NCBI GenBank assembly: GCA_963842725.1
Contig: CAWJHN010000004.1
Location: forward strand, 1,860,001 to 1,924,000
Direction: 5' to 3'
DNA from: UBA10649 sp963842725
Lineage (GTDB): Bacteria > Actinomycetota > Actinomycetes > S36-B12
DNA: 64,000 nt
Positions 52,407 through 61,726 of the stretch are shown piece after piece. The notes under the pieces were generated by a model. That model was not told the origin of the DNA. It saw nothing but the letters and a program-made list of their open reading frames with translations, and ran no database searches. The translations under genes and the position numbers were made by a program. Numbering within the stretch: the stretch's first letter is position 1; each line of letters opens with the position of its first letter.

Positions 52407-52916
52407 TCAGGGCCAGCGCCAGCGGGTGGCGCGGGTGGCGAACTCGTCGGCGCGCTCGATGATGCCGAAGGCCCGCTGCGGGGTCATCAGGAACATGGCG
52501 TTCGACCGCACGAAGTCGGCGAAGCCCGAGCGCTCCGACTCCTCCACCTCGTCGTGGTAGGCCAGTACGTAGGCGCTCACCCCTGGCTCAGCGTCCGATC
52601 CGGTGACCGGTCGGGCGAGGCCCTCGACCGAGATCACCTCGACGGTGCTGTCAGCGGTGACGACCATCTGCGGGTTGGCCTCGAGGTTGCGCGCCTTGCG
52701 CGAGGTCGGCGCGCAGGAGAAGAAGAACGTGTCGTCGTCCAGCCAGGCCCCCCACACGGGCATCGCGTGCGGCCGGGCGGTGGCGTCGGCGGTGATCACC
52801 CAGTAGTTGCGTGAGGCCCCGAGTCGCTCGCGAGCCCACTTCCACGGCAGCAGCCCCTCGGGCCCGTCGGGAACTCCGTAGCTGCGCATCTGCGGACGCT
52901 CGGCGAGGGGCTCCAT
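52407..52916 (-). CDS. Pyridoxamine 5'-phosphate oxidase-fold (F420/FMN split-barrel) protein
   Basis: 169 residues. A split-barrel domain (about 35-140): W-V-I-T-A-D-A-T-A-R-P-H-A-M-P-V-W-G-A-W, then F-F-F-S-C-A-P-T-S-R-K-A-R-N-L. This pattern is that of actinobacterial PPOX-class F420- or FMN-dependent proteins that reduce small molecules or act as oxidases. The specific cofactor cannot be read off. The stop faces the lutC end; the zinc-ribbon gene lies 10 bases upstream on the same strand. Confidence 0.5.
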   Translation of the reverse strand: MEPLAERPQMRSYGVPDGPEGLLPWKWARERLGASRNYWVITADATARPHAMPVWGAWLDDDTFFFSCAPTSRKARNLEANPQMVVTADSTVEVISVEGLARPVTGSDAEPGVSAYVLAYHDEVEESERSGFADFVRSNAMFLMTPQRAFGIIERADEFATRATRWRWP

Positions 52917-52926
52917 GGATACCCCT

Positions 52927-53163
52927 TCAGGACGACGCGGGGTCGCGGCGCCGCCAGCGTCGGATCCAGGCGAAGACGCCGCCGGTGGCTGCGCCCTGAG
53001 CCGACGGTGCCGGGAGGTCGGCGCCCGAGGACTCGCCGGCGATGATGCCCGCCGCTGCCCCGAGCAGATGGTCGGAGCAGCCGTGGCACAGGTTGCGCCC
53101 GGTCACGCTCTTGATGGGGGCGCCCGAGAACGCCTTCCGACAGCTGTCACACGTGAATCCCAT
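52927..53163 (-). CDS. Small zinc-ribbon protein with membrane-type middle
   Basis: 78 residues from ATG 53163. Two C-x2-C pairs (C-D-S-C near 5 and C-H-G-C near 26) fit a zinc ribbon. An Ala/Gly-rich segment (about 31-60) and an Arg-rich tail (R-R-W-R-R-R) follow. It may be co-transcribed with the PPOX-fold gene. Function unknown. Confidence 0.5.
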   Translation of the reverse strand: MGFTCDSCRKAFSGAPIKSVTGRNLCHGCSDHLLGAAAGIIAGESSGADLPAPSAQGAATGGVFAWIRRWRRRDPASS

Positions 53164-53318
53164 GATCCATCCTAGGCAGACAGCACCTTCCTTCGCGCGC
53201 CGACCGCTCGGTGAGCAGCCTGGAGTAGTCCGCGGGGGTGATATCTGGGCCGGGGAGCCGGGTTTCCGCATGAGGGCCACGGGGGTTGCTTACTGTCAGT
53301 TGCGAAAGGGGGTCTGTG

Positions 53319-56066
53319 ATGACTGACCGTAGGCAATCTCGGCTGGGCGCTGCCCGGTTTCGCGTCGGCCCTCCTCGCACCGCGCGGCGCTGGCTAGCCC
53401 GTGCACTGGCCGCGGCAGTGGCCGCCGGCGCCCTGCTGCCGTTGGGCGGCGGGATGGCCGAGGCGGCCTACAACCCGGTGCCCCGCACCAGTTGGACCCC
53501 CACCTCGGGCCGGGTGTACGCGATCGTGCAGGCGGGCAACGCGATCTACATCGGTGGCAGCTTCACCGCCCTGTGGCCCCCAACAGGTGGCGCGGCCGTC
53601 GTGCGCAACGGCCTGGCGGCGCTCGACGCGACGACCGGTGCCCTGCTGCCCTGGAACCCCAACGCCAACGGCGAGGTCCGCGCACTGGAGACCTCGGAGG
53701 ACGGCGCGACCGTTTACGCGGGCGGTGCCTTCACCACCGTCGGCGGGGTGGCACGTTCCCGGCTCGCCGCGGTCAGCGCCGCCACGGGTGCCCTCGATGC
53801 CGGTTTCAAGGCCAACGCCTCGGCCACCGTGGTTGCTCTGGAACGGGTGGGCTCCACGCTCTACGCCGGTGGACACTTCACCACGCTCGGCGGTCAGACC
53901 CGCACCCGGCTGGCCGCGGTGGACGGCGTCACCGGGGACCTGCGTCCGGGATTCACCGGCACGGCGAACGCCGCCGTCCGCACCCTGTTGGCCTCACCCG
54001 ACGGCGCCTCCATCGCCGTGGGCGGAGAGTTCACCAGCCTGTCCGGGCAGAGCCGCACCTATATCGGCGCGATCGACCAGAACGGTGTCGCCACGTCGTG
54101 GCGTCCGCCGGTGCCGTGCGTCGACGCGCTGCTGCCGTGCTACCTGTACGACCTGACCCAGGACGCCGACACCGTCTACGCCGGGGTCGGCGGCCCCGGT
54201 GGCCGGGTGACCGCCTACAGCCGCAGCTCGGGCTCCATCCGCTGGGACACCACGGGCGACGGCGACGTGCAGGGCCTGGCGGTCTACGGCGGCGTGGTCT
54301 ACGTCGGGGGCCACTTCGACCTCGATTTCGGTGGTCAGCCCCGGGCCGGCCTCGCCGCTCTGAAGTCATCGTCCGGCTCCCTCCTGCCCGACTTCAAGCC
54401 GCAGCTGCTCAACGGGCTCGGCGTGTTCGACATCCTGCCGGCCACCGATCACCTGCGCGTCGGGGGCGGCTTCCAGAGCGTCGACGCCACCGGCGAGCAG
54501 CGCTATACCGAGTTCCCCTTCCTCCCTGACACCCAGCCACCCACGGTGCCGGCGAGCCTGCGCTCGACGACCGTGACCGACACGACGGCGGCACTGGCCT
54601 GGAACGCCGCGAGCGACAACGACGCCGTCGTGGCCTACCGGTTGTTCCGGGACGGCCTGGAGATCGCCACGGTTCCGGGGACCAGCTGGGTCGACACCGG
54701 GCTGAGCCCCGGCACGCCCTACACCTACGCCGTGCGAGCCCTCGACCTGTCCGGCAACGCCTCCGCCGCGAGCGCGCCTCTGGTGGTGACCACCCGGCCG
54801 GAGTCGCAGACCCTGGTCAGTTCCGGTTCGGCCTGGAAGTACCTGTCGAACGGGTCCAGCCAGGGAACCGCTTGGCGGGCAACGGCTTTCGACGACGCCG
54901 GGTGGCCATCAGGCTCGGCCCAGCTCGGTTACGGCGACGGCGACGAGGCAACCACCATCGCGGCGACCGGGGTGACCCACTACTTCCGGCAGTCCTTCGC
55001 CGCCGCCGGCCCGGGAGCCTTCTCCGCGCTCACGGCTCGAATGATGCGGGACGACGGCGCTGTGGTCTACCTCAACGGCACCGAGGTCTGGCGCTCGAAC
55101 ATGCCCTCCGGCACGGTCTCGCACACCACATTCGCCTCGTCCGGGGTGAGCGGGGCCAGCGAGTCGCAGTACTTCACCCAGGCCCTCCCGGTCTCGGCGC
55201 TGGTGGCGGGCACCAACGTGGTGGCGGTCGAGGTGCACAACACCTCCGGGTCGAGCGACGTCAGCTTCGACCTCGAGCTGATCGGCACGAAGGCGGTGGC
55301 GCCGGACCTGATCGCGCCGAGCACCCCGGGCAACCTGCGGACGACGGCGGTCGCCGCCGCCGGCGCGACGCTCGGCTGGGACGCGAGCACCGACAACCGT
55401 GCGGTGACCGGCTACCGGGTGAGCCGGGACGGGGTCACGGCGGCGACGGTGGCCGGCACCTCCTGGGCCGACACCGGCCGGGCCGCAGGGGCGACACACA
55501 GCTACACCGTGGTCGCGCTGGACGCCGCCGGCAACGCCTCGGCCGCGGCCGGGCCGTTGACGGTGACCCTGCCGATGCCGCTGGGCACCCTGGTCGCCCG
55601 AGGCTCGACCTGGCGCTACCGGGCAGGAGATCCCGGAACGGGTTGGTCGGCATCAGGGTTCAATGACACCACCTGGGCCAGTGGGCGCGCCGAGCTCGGC
55701 TTCGGCGACGGTGGTGAAGCCACCGTGCTGGCCGGTGGATCGTTGGTGTACTACTTCCGGGCCGGCTTCACGGTCGCCGACCCGGGTGCCGTGGGGTCCC
55801 TCACCCTCTCCCTGATCCGGGACGACGGGGCGGCGGTCTACGTCAACGGCACCGAGGTGGCGCGCACGAATCTGCCCACCGGCACGCTGACCGCGGCGAC
55901 GAGAGCCACGGCCAACGTGTCCGGGACGGCCGAGAGCACCCCGGTCACCTACACGGTGCCGCCGGGAGTGCTGGTGGCCGGGGCCAACGTGATCGCTGTC
56001 GAGGTGCATCAGGACGTCGCGACGTCCAGTGACGTCAGTTTCGACCTCGGGCTCACGGCCGGCTGA
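53319..56066 (+). CDS. Secreted beta-propeller protein with FN3 and duplicated sandwich domains
   Basis: 915 residues from ATG 53319. A twin-Arg-containing signal peptide (about 1-48: R-T-A-R-R-W-L) ends A-M-A-E-A-like. The first half (about 55-400) has six repeated blades with V-Y-A-G-G-x-F-T-T-x-G-G spaced 40-60 residues apart. Then come an FN3 domain (about 410-495), a beta-sandwich (about 500-665), a second FN3 (about 670-755) and a second copy of the sandwich (about 760-915). The two FN3-sandwich halves are alike, so the C-terminal half arose by duplication. The sandwich has L-x-R-D-D-G-A-x-V-Y-x-N-G-T-E-V. Likely cell-surface or adhesive. No catalytic residues recognised. Confidence 0.5.
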   Translation: MTDRRQSRLGAARFRVGPPRTARRWLARALAAAVAAGALLPLGGGMAEAAYNPVPRTSWTPTSGRVYAIVQAGNAIYIGGSFTALWPPTGGAAVVRNGLAALDATTGALLPWNPNANGEVRALETSEDGATVYAGGAFTTVGGVARSRLAAVSAATGALDAGFKANASATVVALERVGSTLYAGGHFTTLGGQTRTRLAAVDGVTGDLRPGFTGTANAAVRTLLASPDGASIAVGGEFTSLSGQSRTYIGAIDQNGVATSWRPPVPCVDALLPCYLYDLTQDADTVYAGVGGPGGRVTAYSRSSGSIRWDTTGDGDVQGLAVYGGVVYVGGHFDLDFGGQPRAGLAALKSSSGSLLPDFKPQLLNGLGVFDILPATDHLRVGGGFQSVDATGEQRYTEFPFLPDTQPPTVPASLRSTTVTDTTAALAWNAASDNDAVVAYRLFRDGLEIATVPGTSWVDTGLSPGTPYTYAVRALDLSGNASAASAPLVVTTRPESQTLVSSGSAWKYLSNGSSQGTAWRATAFDDAGWPSGSAQLGYGDGDEATTIAATGVTHYFRQSFAAAGPGAFSALTARMMRDDGAVVYLNGTEVWRSNMPSGTVSHTTFASSGVSGASESQYFTQALPVSALVAGTNVVAVEVHNTSGSSDVSFDLELIGTKAVAPDLIAPSTPGNLRTTAVAAAGATLGWDASTDNRAVTGYRVSRDGVTAATVAGTSWADTGRAAGATHSYTVVALDAAGNASAAAGPLTVTLPMPLGTLVARGSTWRYRAGDPGTGWSASGFNDTTWASGRAELGFGDGGEATVLAGGSLVYYFRAGFTVADPGAVGSLTLSLIRDDGAAVYVNGTEVARTNLPTGTLTAATRATANVSGTAESTPVTYTVPPGVLVAGANVIAVEVHQDVATSSDVSFDLGLTAG

Positions 56067-56087
56067 GACCGGTTGCGGGGCAGGGCC

Positions 56088-56918
56088 TCAGAACTCCTCG
56101 TGGGTGTTCGGGTCCTGCCCCCAGAGCCGTCCGCGTTCGAGGCTGGAGAGCTGGTCCAGCTCGGCCTCGGTCAGGGCGAAGCCGAACAGGTCGATGTTGT
56201 GGCGTTGCCGCGCGGCGTTCGAGGACATCGGGATCGGCACGATCCCGCGCTGCAGATGCCAGCGCAGGACGGCCTGCGCAGGAGTGACCCCGTGCGTGGC
56301 GGCGACCTGCGCCACCACCGGGTCGGCGAGCAGCTCGCCGCGACCCATCGGGCTCCAGGACTCGGTGACGATGCCCTCCGCCTGGTGGAAGGCGTGCAGC
56401 TCGGCCTGCGGGAAGTAGGGATGCAGCTCGACCTGGTTCACCGCCGGGGTGACCCCGGTCTCGTCCTGCAGGCGCTTGATCTGGTCGGCGGTGAAGTTGG
56501 AGACCCCGATGGAGCCGACCTGTCCTGCGTCTCGAAGTTCGATCATGGTGCGCCAGGTGTCGACGTAGAGGTCGAGGCGGGGCAGCGGCCAGTGGATGAG
56601 GTAGAGGTCGATCCGCTCCAGGTGGAGGTTGGCGATCGACTCCACGCACGAGGACCGGGCCGCGTCGCGACCGTGGTGGCGACCGGGGATCTTGCTGGTC
56701 ACCACGATCTCCTCGCGGGGCACCCCACACTCGCGGACGGCGCGGCCCACCGAGGCCTCGTTCTCGTACCGCAGGGCGGTGTCGAGCAGGCGATAACCTG
56801 CCTGCAGCGCCGTCAGGGCGGTCAGCCGCGAGTCGTCGCCGGCATGCGGGTAGGTGCCGAACCCGATCACCGGGATGCGGGCGCCGTCGTTCAACGTCAG
56901 CTGAGCGATCTCGGTCAT
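56088..56918 (-). CDS. Aldo/keto reductase
   Basis: 276 residues. NADPH-dependent carbonyl reductase of the 2,5-diketo-gluconate reductase type. The opening P-V-I-G-F-G-T-Y, the D-T-A-L-R-Y-E-N motif near 48 (catalytic Asp and Tyr), the Lys in V-T-S-K-I near 76, Y-L-I-H-W-P near 108 (catalytic His) and the NADPH-binding segment V-P-I-P-M-S near 235 are all present. It converges on the secreted protein gene and diverges from the protease gene. Confidence 0.5.
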   Translation of the reverse strand: MTEIAQLTLNDGARIPVIGFGTYPHAGDDSRLTALTALQAGYRLLDTALRYENEASVGRAVRECGVPREEIVVTSKIPGRHHGRDAARSSCVESIANLHLERIDLYLIHWPLPRLDLYVDTWRTMIELRDAGQVGSIGVSNFTADQIKRLQDETGVTPAVNQVELHPYFPQAELHAFHQAEGIVTESWSPMGRGELLADPVVAQVAATHGVTPAQAVLRWHLQRGIVPIPMSSNAARQRHNIDLFGFALTEAELDQLSSLERGRLWGQDPNTHEEF

Positions 56919-56970
56919 GCCCCGACCCTAACCGGCTCACATCCGGGTCCCCGCAGCCGACGGGCAGGGC

Positions 56971-57759
56971 GTGCCACGTCCGGTGCTCGCCCGCCGCCGC
57001 GTGCTCGTCGTCGCCGCCGCGGCACTGGTGATCGGGCTGTATGCCGTGCCCCCGCTCGCCGATCGGGCGGCCCGGGCGGCCGCCGGCGTGCCCCGCCCCG
57101 GGCACGAGGCGTCGCCTCACCCGCTCGGAACCCCCGTGGCCCCGGCCTTCCCGGGCACCGCCTACGCGTTCCTGGCCCGCCAGGAGGACGGCCTCACCCC
57201 GATCGCCTGGGATCCGTGCCGGCCGGTGCACTACGTGGTCCGCCAGGCCGGCGCCCCGGCGGGTGGAGACCGGTTGATCGCCGAGGCAGTGGCGCAGGTC
57301 TCCGCGGCGACCGGGCTGCGGTTCGTCGACGACGGCGACACCGACGAGATTCCGCTGGCCGAGCGCCGGTCGTTCCAGCCGGAACGCTACGGCGACCGGT
57401 GGGCCCCGGTGCTGATCGCGTGGCAGAGCGCCGAGGAGAACGCCGACTTCGCCACCGACATCGTCGGGCAGGCGCGGAGCATCTCGGTGCGCCGCGGGCA
57501 CGGGCCCGAGGTGTACGTGACCGGCCAGATCCGGCTCGACGCCCAGGCACTCACCGAGCTGACCGCGCAGCCCGAGGGCGTGGAGCTGGCCCGTTCGGTG
57601 ATCCAGCACGAATTGGGACATCTGGTCGGGCTGGCCCACGTGGACGACCCGATGGAGGTGATGTTCCCGCAGGCGAACGGCGTGATCACACAGCTGGGGC
57701 CGGGTGATCTCACCGGCCTGGCACAGCTCGGCCGAGGGGCGTGCGTCGAGGACCTGTGA
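56971..57759 (+). CDS. Matrixin-like zinc metalloprotease, membrane-anchored
   Basis: 262 residues from GTG 56971. One N-terminal helix (about 10-30) anchors or exports it. The zinc-binding motif H-E-L-G-H-L-V-G-L-A-H begins near 212, followed by a Met-turn M-F-P. The preceding domain has P-C-R-P-V-H-Y and D-I-V-G-Q-A-R. This is the metzincin consensus; lengths of such actinobacterial proteins are about 250. It cleaves unknown extracellular proteins. Confidence 0.5.
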   Translation: MPRPVLARRRVLVVAAAALVIGLYAVPPLADRAARAAAGVPRPGHEASPHPLGTPVAPAFPGTAYAFLARQEDGLTPIAWDPCRPVHYVVRQAGAPAGGDRLIAEAVAQVSAATGLRFVDDGDTDEIPLAERRSFQPERYGDRWAPVLIAWQSAEENADFATDIVGQARSISVRRGHGPEVYVTGQIRLDAQALTELTAQPEGVELARSVIQHELGHLVGLAHVDDPMEVMFPQANGVITQLGPGDLTGLAQLGRGACVEDL

Positions 57760-57763
57760 GGGC

Positions 57764-58399
57764 CTAGGCCAGCGCGCGGGCCAGCTTCGAGGGGTACTGG
57801 CTCGGGGTGGCACCGGCCTCGGTCAGACGGCGCCCGATCGGGGCGAGGAGCTCGGGCTCCCCGTCGACGAGTTCGACCTCGAGCTCGCACCAGATCACGG
57901 TGTTCTCGCCCGACACTCCCGGAACCGTGGCGGTGACCTGGTCGAACGCCAGTTCCACCAGGGGCCGGCCTGCGGCGTCCCACACGGTGTACAGCGTGCG
58001 CTCGGTCTGCAGCCGGGCCAAAGGGAGCAGGCGACGCCCTGCGGTGTACTCGGCCACCCGGGCGGCCAGCGCCCCGGGTACCTGCCGACTCCCACCGGCG
58101 GGCAGACGCACCTCGGTGCGCACGCCCACGGCCTTGGGCAGCTTGAGGTGCCAGCCGGCGTCCGTGCCGCCGCTGCGCCGCCGCAGGGTGACGCCGGCAC
58201 CGAGCAGGCGACGGTCCAGCGTGTCGTAGTAGGTCGCGTCGAGGTCCTGCAGTTCGGCCTCACCGGTGAACCCGCCACCGGTGAGGTCGGACACGTCGGG
58301 GACGACGTAGGCGAGCGGCACGTCGAACTTGTGCTCCACCTCGGTGACGACGTACAGGCCGCCTGGCCGGGAGGTCTGCATGTCGGCAAGCTGGGTCAT
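57764..58399 (-). CDS. CYTH-domain phosphatase
   Basis: 211 residues. CYTH (ThTPase/CyaB) tunnel fold: the diagnostic E-x-E-x-K (E-V-E-H-K) near 21, then T-Y-Y-D-T near 55, L-R-R-R near 72, W-H-L-K near 82, R-T-E-V-R near 93 and W-C-E-L-E-V-E-L near 170. Members hydrolyse inorganic triphosphate or thiamine triphosphate with Mg2+; a stand-alone CYTH without CHAD suggests triphosphatase. Converges on the protease gene with five bases between. Confidence 0.5.
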   Translation of the reverse strand: MTQLADMQTSRPGGLYVVTEVEHKFDVPLAYVVPDVSDLTGGGFTGEAELQDLDATYYDTLDRRLLGAGVTLRRRSGGTDAGWHLKLPKAVGVRTEVRLPAGGSRQVPGALAARVAEYTAGRRLLPLARLQTERTLYTVWDAAGRPLVELAFDQVTATVPGVSGENTVIWCELEVELVDGEPELLAPIGRRLTEAGATPSQYPSKLARALA

Positions 58400-58528
58400 G
58401 GCTACGTCCGATCGTCGGCTCGCGTGAGCTTCCTTGGTACGCGAGCCAGGCCAACGCCCCGTCGATGGACGGTGAACAGCGGTGTTCGGGCAGCCGAAGG
58501 CTGGCGCCGACGGCTTGGTGAGGACGGG

Positions 58529-58861
58529 TCAGGAGCCGGTGATCCGCTTCATCTCCTCGCGGATCCGGTCCTCGCTGAGCTCGTCGCCGCGGTACGCCGT
58601 CCAGCCGTGGACGCCGAGACCGATGCCCCAGCCGAACATCGGGAAGACGAACCATGGGAACCAGCCGGCGCCGCCCAGGCCGGTCACGAACCAGATCACC
58701 ACCAGCAGCAGGTTGACCAGGGAGTAGACGACCAGGTGGGTGCGGAACTCGGCCTTGCGGCGCAGGTTGCGCACCGCCTGGGCACGCAACCGGTCCTGCA
58801 CGTTCCACTCGCCGTTGGGCTCCACTGGGCCCTGCGGCGTTCCGTAGACCGGCGAGTTCAT
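58529..58861 (-). CDS. 2TM-domain membrane protein
   Basis: 110 residues from ATG 58861 (GAGGAGGGG upstream). It has two closely spaced hydrophobic helices (about 45-62 and 67-85) joined by G-G-A-G-W-F-P, flanked by a basic N-terminal helix (R-A-Q-A-V-R-N-L-R-R-K) and an acidic tail. This is the 2TM family common in actinobacteria and bacteroidetes; function unknown. It is divergent from dinB and the SOS box lies in its upstream region. Confidence 0.5.
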   Translation of the reverse strand: MNSPVYGTPQGPVEPNGEWNVQDRLRAQAVRNLRRKAEFRTHLVVYSLVNLLLVVIWFVTGLGGAGWFPWFVFPMFGWGIGLGVHGWTAYRGDELSEDRIREEMKRITGS

Positions 58862-58881
58862 CGCCCCTCCTCTATGGTCAT

Positions 58882-58897
58882 TCGAACAGGTGTTCGA
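58882..58897. promoter_or_regulatory. SOS box (LexA operator) of dinB
   Basis: TCGAACAGGTGTTCGA is a perfect TCGAAC-N4-GTTCGA palindrome, the LexA binding pattern of mycobacteria and relatives. It ends 13 bases before the dinB GTG, overlapping the expected promoter or leader. DNA damage should therefore induce dinB, and perhaps the divergent 2TM gene. Confidence 0.5.
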
Positions 58898-58910
58898 ATA
58901 GACTGACTCC

Positions 58911-60167
58911 GTGTCGGGCGGAGCCACCATTCTGCACGCCGACCTGGACGCGTTCTACGCGTCGGTCGAGCAGTTGCTGAATCCTGCGCTGCGTGGTCTG
59001 CCGATCGCTGTCGGGGGCAGCGCCCAGGGGGGTGTCGTGCTCGCGGCCTCCTACGAGGCCAAGGCCCACGGTGTCCAGGGTGGAATGCCCGGGTGGCGTG
59101 CGAAGCGGCTGTGTCCGGAGATCACCTTCGTCAGGGGTCACTTCTCCTCGTACCAGCGCCTGGCCGACGAGGTGATGGAGATCCTCGGAGATGTCACTCC
59201 CCTCGTGGAGCGGATCTCGATCGACGAGGCGTTCCTCGATGTCTCCGGCTCGACGCACCTGTTCGGCACGCCGGCCGTGATCGCCGCCGGGCTGCGGCGC
59301 CGGGTGCGTGAGGAGGTGGGCCTGCCGATCTCGGTCGGCGCTGCCCGCACCAAGCACCTGGCCAAGGTGGCTTCCCAGGTGGCCAAGCCGGACGGTCTGG
59401 TCGTGGTCGAACCCGGTACCGAACGGGATTTCCTCGAGCCGTTGCCGGTCGGGCTGATCTGGGGCATCGGCCCTGTGGCGCAACAGAAACTGGCCGCCGA
59501 CGGCGTGCACACCATCGGCGATCTGGCCCGCACGCCCTCGGTGATCGTGGAGCGCCTACTCGGTCATGCCGTGGGTGCGCGGGTAAGTGCTCTGGCGGTC
59601 GATCAGGATCCACGCCGGGTCTCCACCGGTGGGCGAGCCAGGTCGGTCGGCGCGCAGTCGGCACTCGGGCGGCGCTCCCCCACGCCGGAGTTGGTGCGTG
59701 CCGTGCTCGGGCACCTGGCCGATCGGGTGGCCACGAGGATGCGCGCGAAGGGCCGCGCCGGTCGGACGATCACGGTGCGGGTCCGGTTCGCGGGAATGCG
59801 CGCGGTGACGCGCTCGCTCACCCTCTCCGCGCCGATCGCCACCACGCTCACCCTGACCGAGGTCGCGGAACAGCTGGCGTGGCAGGCGATCCACGAGCAG
59901 CACGACGCCGCGCTCGAGATCAGCTTGCTCGCCATCTCCGTGTCGAACCTGGCGGTGCAGCACGTGATCCAGCTCGAGCTGGAGCTGCCGCCGGGCGACC
60001 CGCAGCGACCGGGGTCGGCGCAGGGGTCGGCGCGCTGGGCCCTGGACCTGTCGACGGACGCCGTCCGGAACAAGTTCGGCCGCGACGTGATCGGCTACCT
60101 TCCCGCCCTGTCCCGGGCTGGCGGGGTGCCCGACGAGTTCCGCGAATTGGCCGAGCACGACGTGTGA
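58911..60167 (+). CDS. dinB: DNA polymerase IV
   Basis: 418 residues from GTG 58911. Y-family translesion polymerase. The palm has H-A-D-L-D-A-F-Y-A-S-V near 8 and S-I-D-E-A-F-L-D near 103 (catalytic Asp and Glu), the thumb has helix-hairpin-helix residues near 185 (L-P-V-G-L-I-W-G-I-G) and the little-finger domain runs from about 240. The C-terminal tail ends without an obvious beta-clamp motif. SOS box directly upstream. Confidence 0.5.
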   Translation: MSGGATILHADLDAFYASVEQLLNPALRGLPIAVGGSAQGGVVLAASYEAKAHGVQGGMPGWRAKRLCPEITFVRGHFSSYQRLADEVMEILGDVTPLVERISIDEAFLDVSGSTHLFGTPAVIAAGLRRRVREEVGLPISVGAARTKHLAKVASQVAKPDGLVVVEPGTERDFLEPLPVGLIWGIGPVAQQKLAADGVHTIGDLARTPSVIVERLLGHAVGARVSALAVDQDPRRVSTGGRARSVGAQSALGRRSPTPELVRAVLGHLADRVATRMRAKGRAGRTITVRVRFAGMRAVTRSLTLSAPIATTLTLTEVAEQLAWQAIHEQHDAALEISLLAISVSNLAVQHVIQLELELPPGDPQRPGSAQGSARWALDLSTDAVRNKFGRDVIGYLPALSRAGGVPDEFRELAEHDV

Positions 60168-60439
60168 GGCTCCGCCGGTCGGCATGCAGCCCGGCGATAT
60201 TCGTCGGCCGATGCCTTGCCTAGCGTCCGGGGGTCAGGGCAGACTCGATCACGCCAAGGCCCCGGCGATGGTGGTGACAACACTGCGATCACGCAGCGCA
60301 GTCAGACAGGCCTACGCGCCAGCAGTTGCTGCGCCTGCAGACCGAAAGGGGCTGATCGGCCACTCAGGTGTGCTCGGTGGAACGCAGCTCCATGCTGCCC
60401 GATTGCTGCCCGAACGCTACCCGGACGCTGATCGGAGGA

Positions 60440-61726
60440 ATGGCCTTGACACTCGATGCCAGGTTCGGGGGCCCGGCACAGCGCTGCCCCCACGGCGAGA
60501 CCGACGCCGAGGGTTCCGCGGACTCCGCAGCTCCCGCTGGCGCAGCGCCGCGCTCGCTCTCGCCCGCCTCGGAGACCACACGCAGGGGTGAGGCCGAGCG
60601 GTTCATCAGACAGTTCCATGCCGAGACCTCACTGCCTCAAACGGTGCTCGACGAACGTCTGAGGGCGGTGGCGACGGCCCTGTCCGAGCGCGGAACCTAC
60701 CTCCACACCGCCGATGAGCTGGCCTACGGGGCTCGCCTGTCCTGGCGCAACTCCGTGCGGTGCGTCGGGCGCCTGAGGTGGCGCAGCCTCGTCGTCCGCG
60801 ACCGGCGTGAAGACCGGACTGCGGAGGAGGTCTTCGAGAGCGTCCTCGGTCACATCCGGCAGGCCACGAACGGCGGCAGGATCCGGAGCACGATGACGGT
60901 GTTCGCCCCGGACGGGCCCCACGGCAGGCGGATCCGGCTCTGGAACGAGCAGTACTTCCGCTACGCGGGATGGGCCCTGCGGGACGGTACCGTCCTGGGC
61001 GACCCGCGCATGGTCGGGTTCACCCGCATGGTCGCGAACCTGGGTTGGCGGCCCGCGGAGTACACCCGCTTCACCCTGCTCCCACTCGTCATCCAGGTGG
61101 ACGACAGACCCCCTGCTGTGTTCGAGATCCCCGATCAGGACTGCCTGCAGGTGCCGATCGTGCACCCCGAGTTCGCCTGGTTCGCCGACCTCGGCCTGCA
61201 GTGGTACGCCCTTCCCGCCGTGTCGAACATGCGGCTTGAGATCGGCGGGATCGACTACTCCTGCGCGCCCTTCAACGGTCACTACCTGGGCGACGAGATC
61301 GCCAGTCGCAATCTGTCCGACCCGGATCGCTACAACCAGCTGCCGGTCGTGGCGCGATGCATGGGCCTGGACACCAGCAGCGCCCGCACCCTCTGGCGGG
61401 AACGAGCACTGCTCGAACTGAACCGGGCCGTCCTGCACTCCTTCGATCGCGCCCGGGTGACGATCTCCGACCACCATGGCGAGGCCTCGAAGTTCATGAA
61501 GTTCGTGCGCCAGGAGGAGGCAGCGCAGCGGACCGTGCGGGCCGACTGGTCCTGGATCAACTCGCATCTGGCGCCGCCTCTGACCGAGACGTTCTTCCAC
61601 TACTTCGACCAGACCGAGGTGACCCCGAACCTCTGGCTGGACGACGAAGCCCTTGCCCATGCCCAGGGGAGTCAGACGCCGAGCGCCGACTCCTCCAGAG
61701 TGCCGTCCGCGCCGGGCCCGTCCTGA
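60440..61726 (+). CDS. nos: Bacterial nitric oxide synthase oxygenase
   Basis: 428 residues from ATG 60440; a TTG at 60446 is better spaced from GGAGG (60434-60438). Makes NO and citrulline from arginine with O2, reduced by a separate reductase. Haem-ligating Cys is in N-S-V-R-C-V-G-R near 106, with W-R-N before it; substrate Glu is in M-R-L-E-I-G-G near 266, preceded by W-Y-A-L-P; H-P-E-F-A-W-F-A near 248 and D-H-H-G-E-A near 350 match the pterin site region. A 50-residue Ser/Ala-rich N-terminal extension precedes the core. Its last 55 bases overlap the convergent E1 gene. Confidence 0.5.
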   Translation: MALTLDARFGGPAQRCPHGETDAEGSADSAAPAGAAPRSLSPASETTRRGEAERFIRQFHAETSLPQTVLDERLRAVATALSERGTYLHTADELAYGARLSWRNSVRCVGRLRWRSLVVRDRREDRTAEEVFESVLGHIRQATNGGRIRSTMTVFAPDGPHGRRIRLWNEQYFRYAGWALRDGTVLGDPRMVGFTRMVANLGWRPAEYTRFTLLPLVIQVDDRPPAVFEIPDQDCLQVPIVHPEFAWFADLGLQWYALPAVSNMRLEIGGIDYSCAPFNGHYLGDEIASRNLSDPDRYNQLPVVARCMGLDTSSARTLWRERALLELNRAVLHSFDRARVTISDHHGEASKFMKFVRQEEAAQRTVRADWSWINSHLAPPLTETFFHYFDQTEVTPNLWLDDEALAHAQGSQTPSADSSRVPSAPGPS

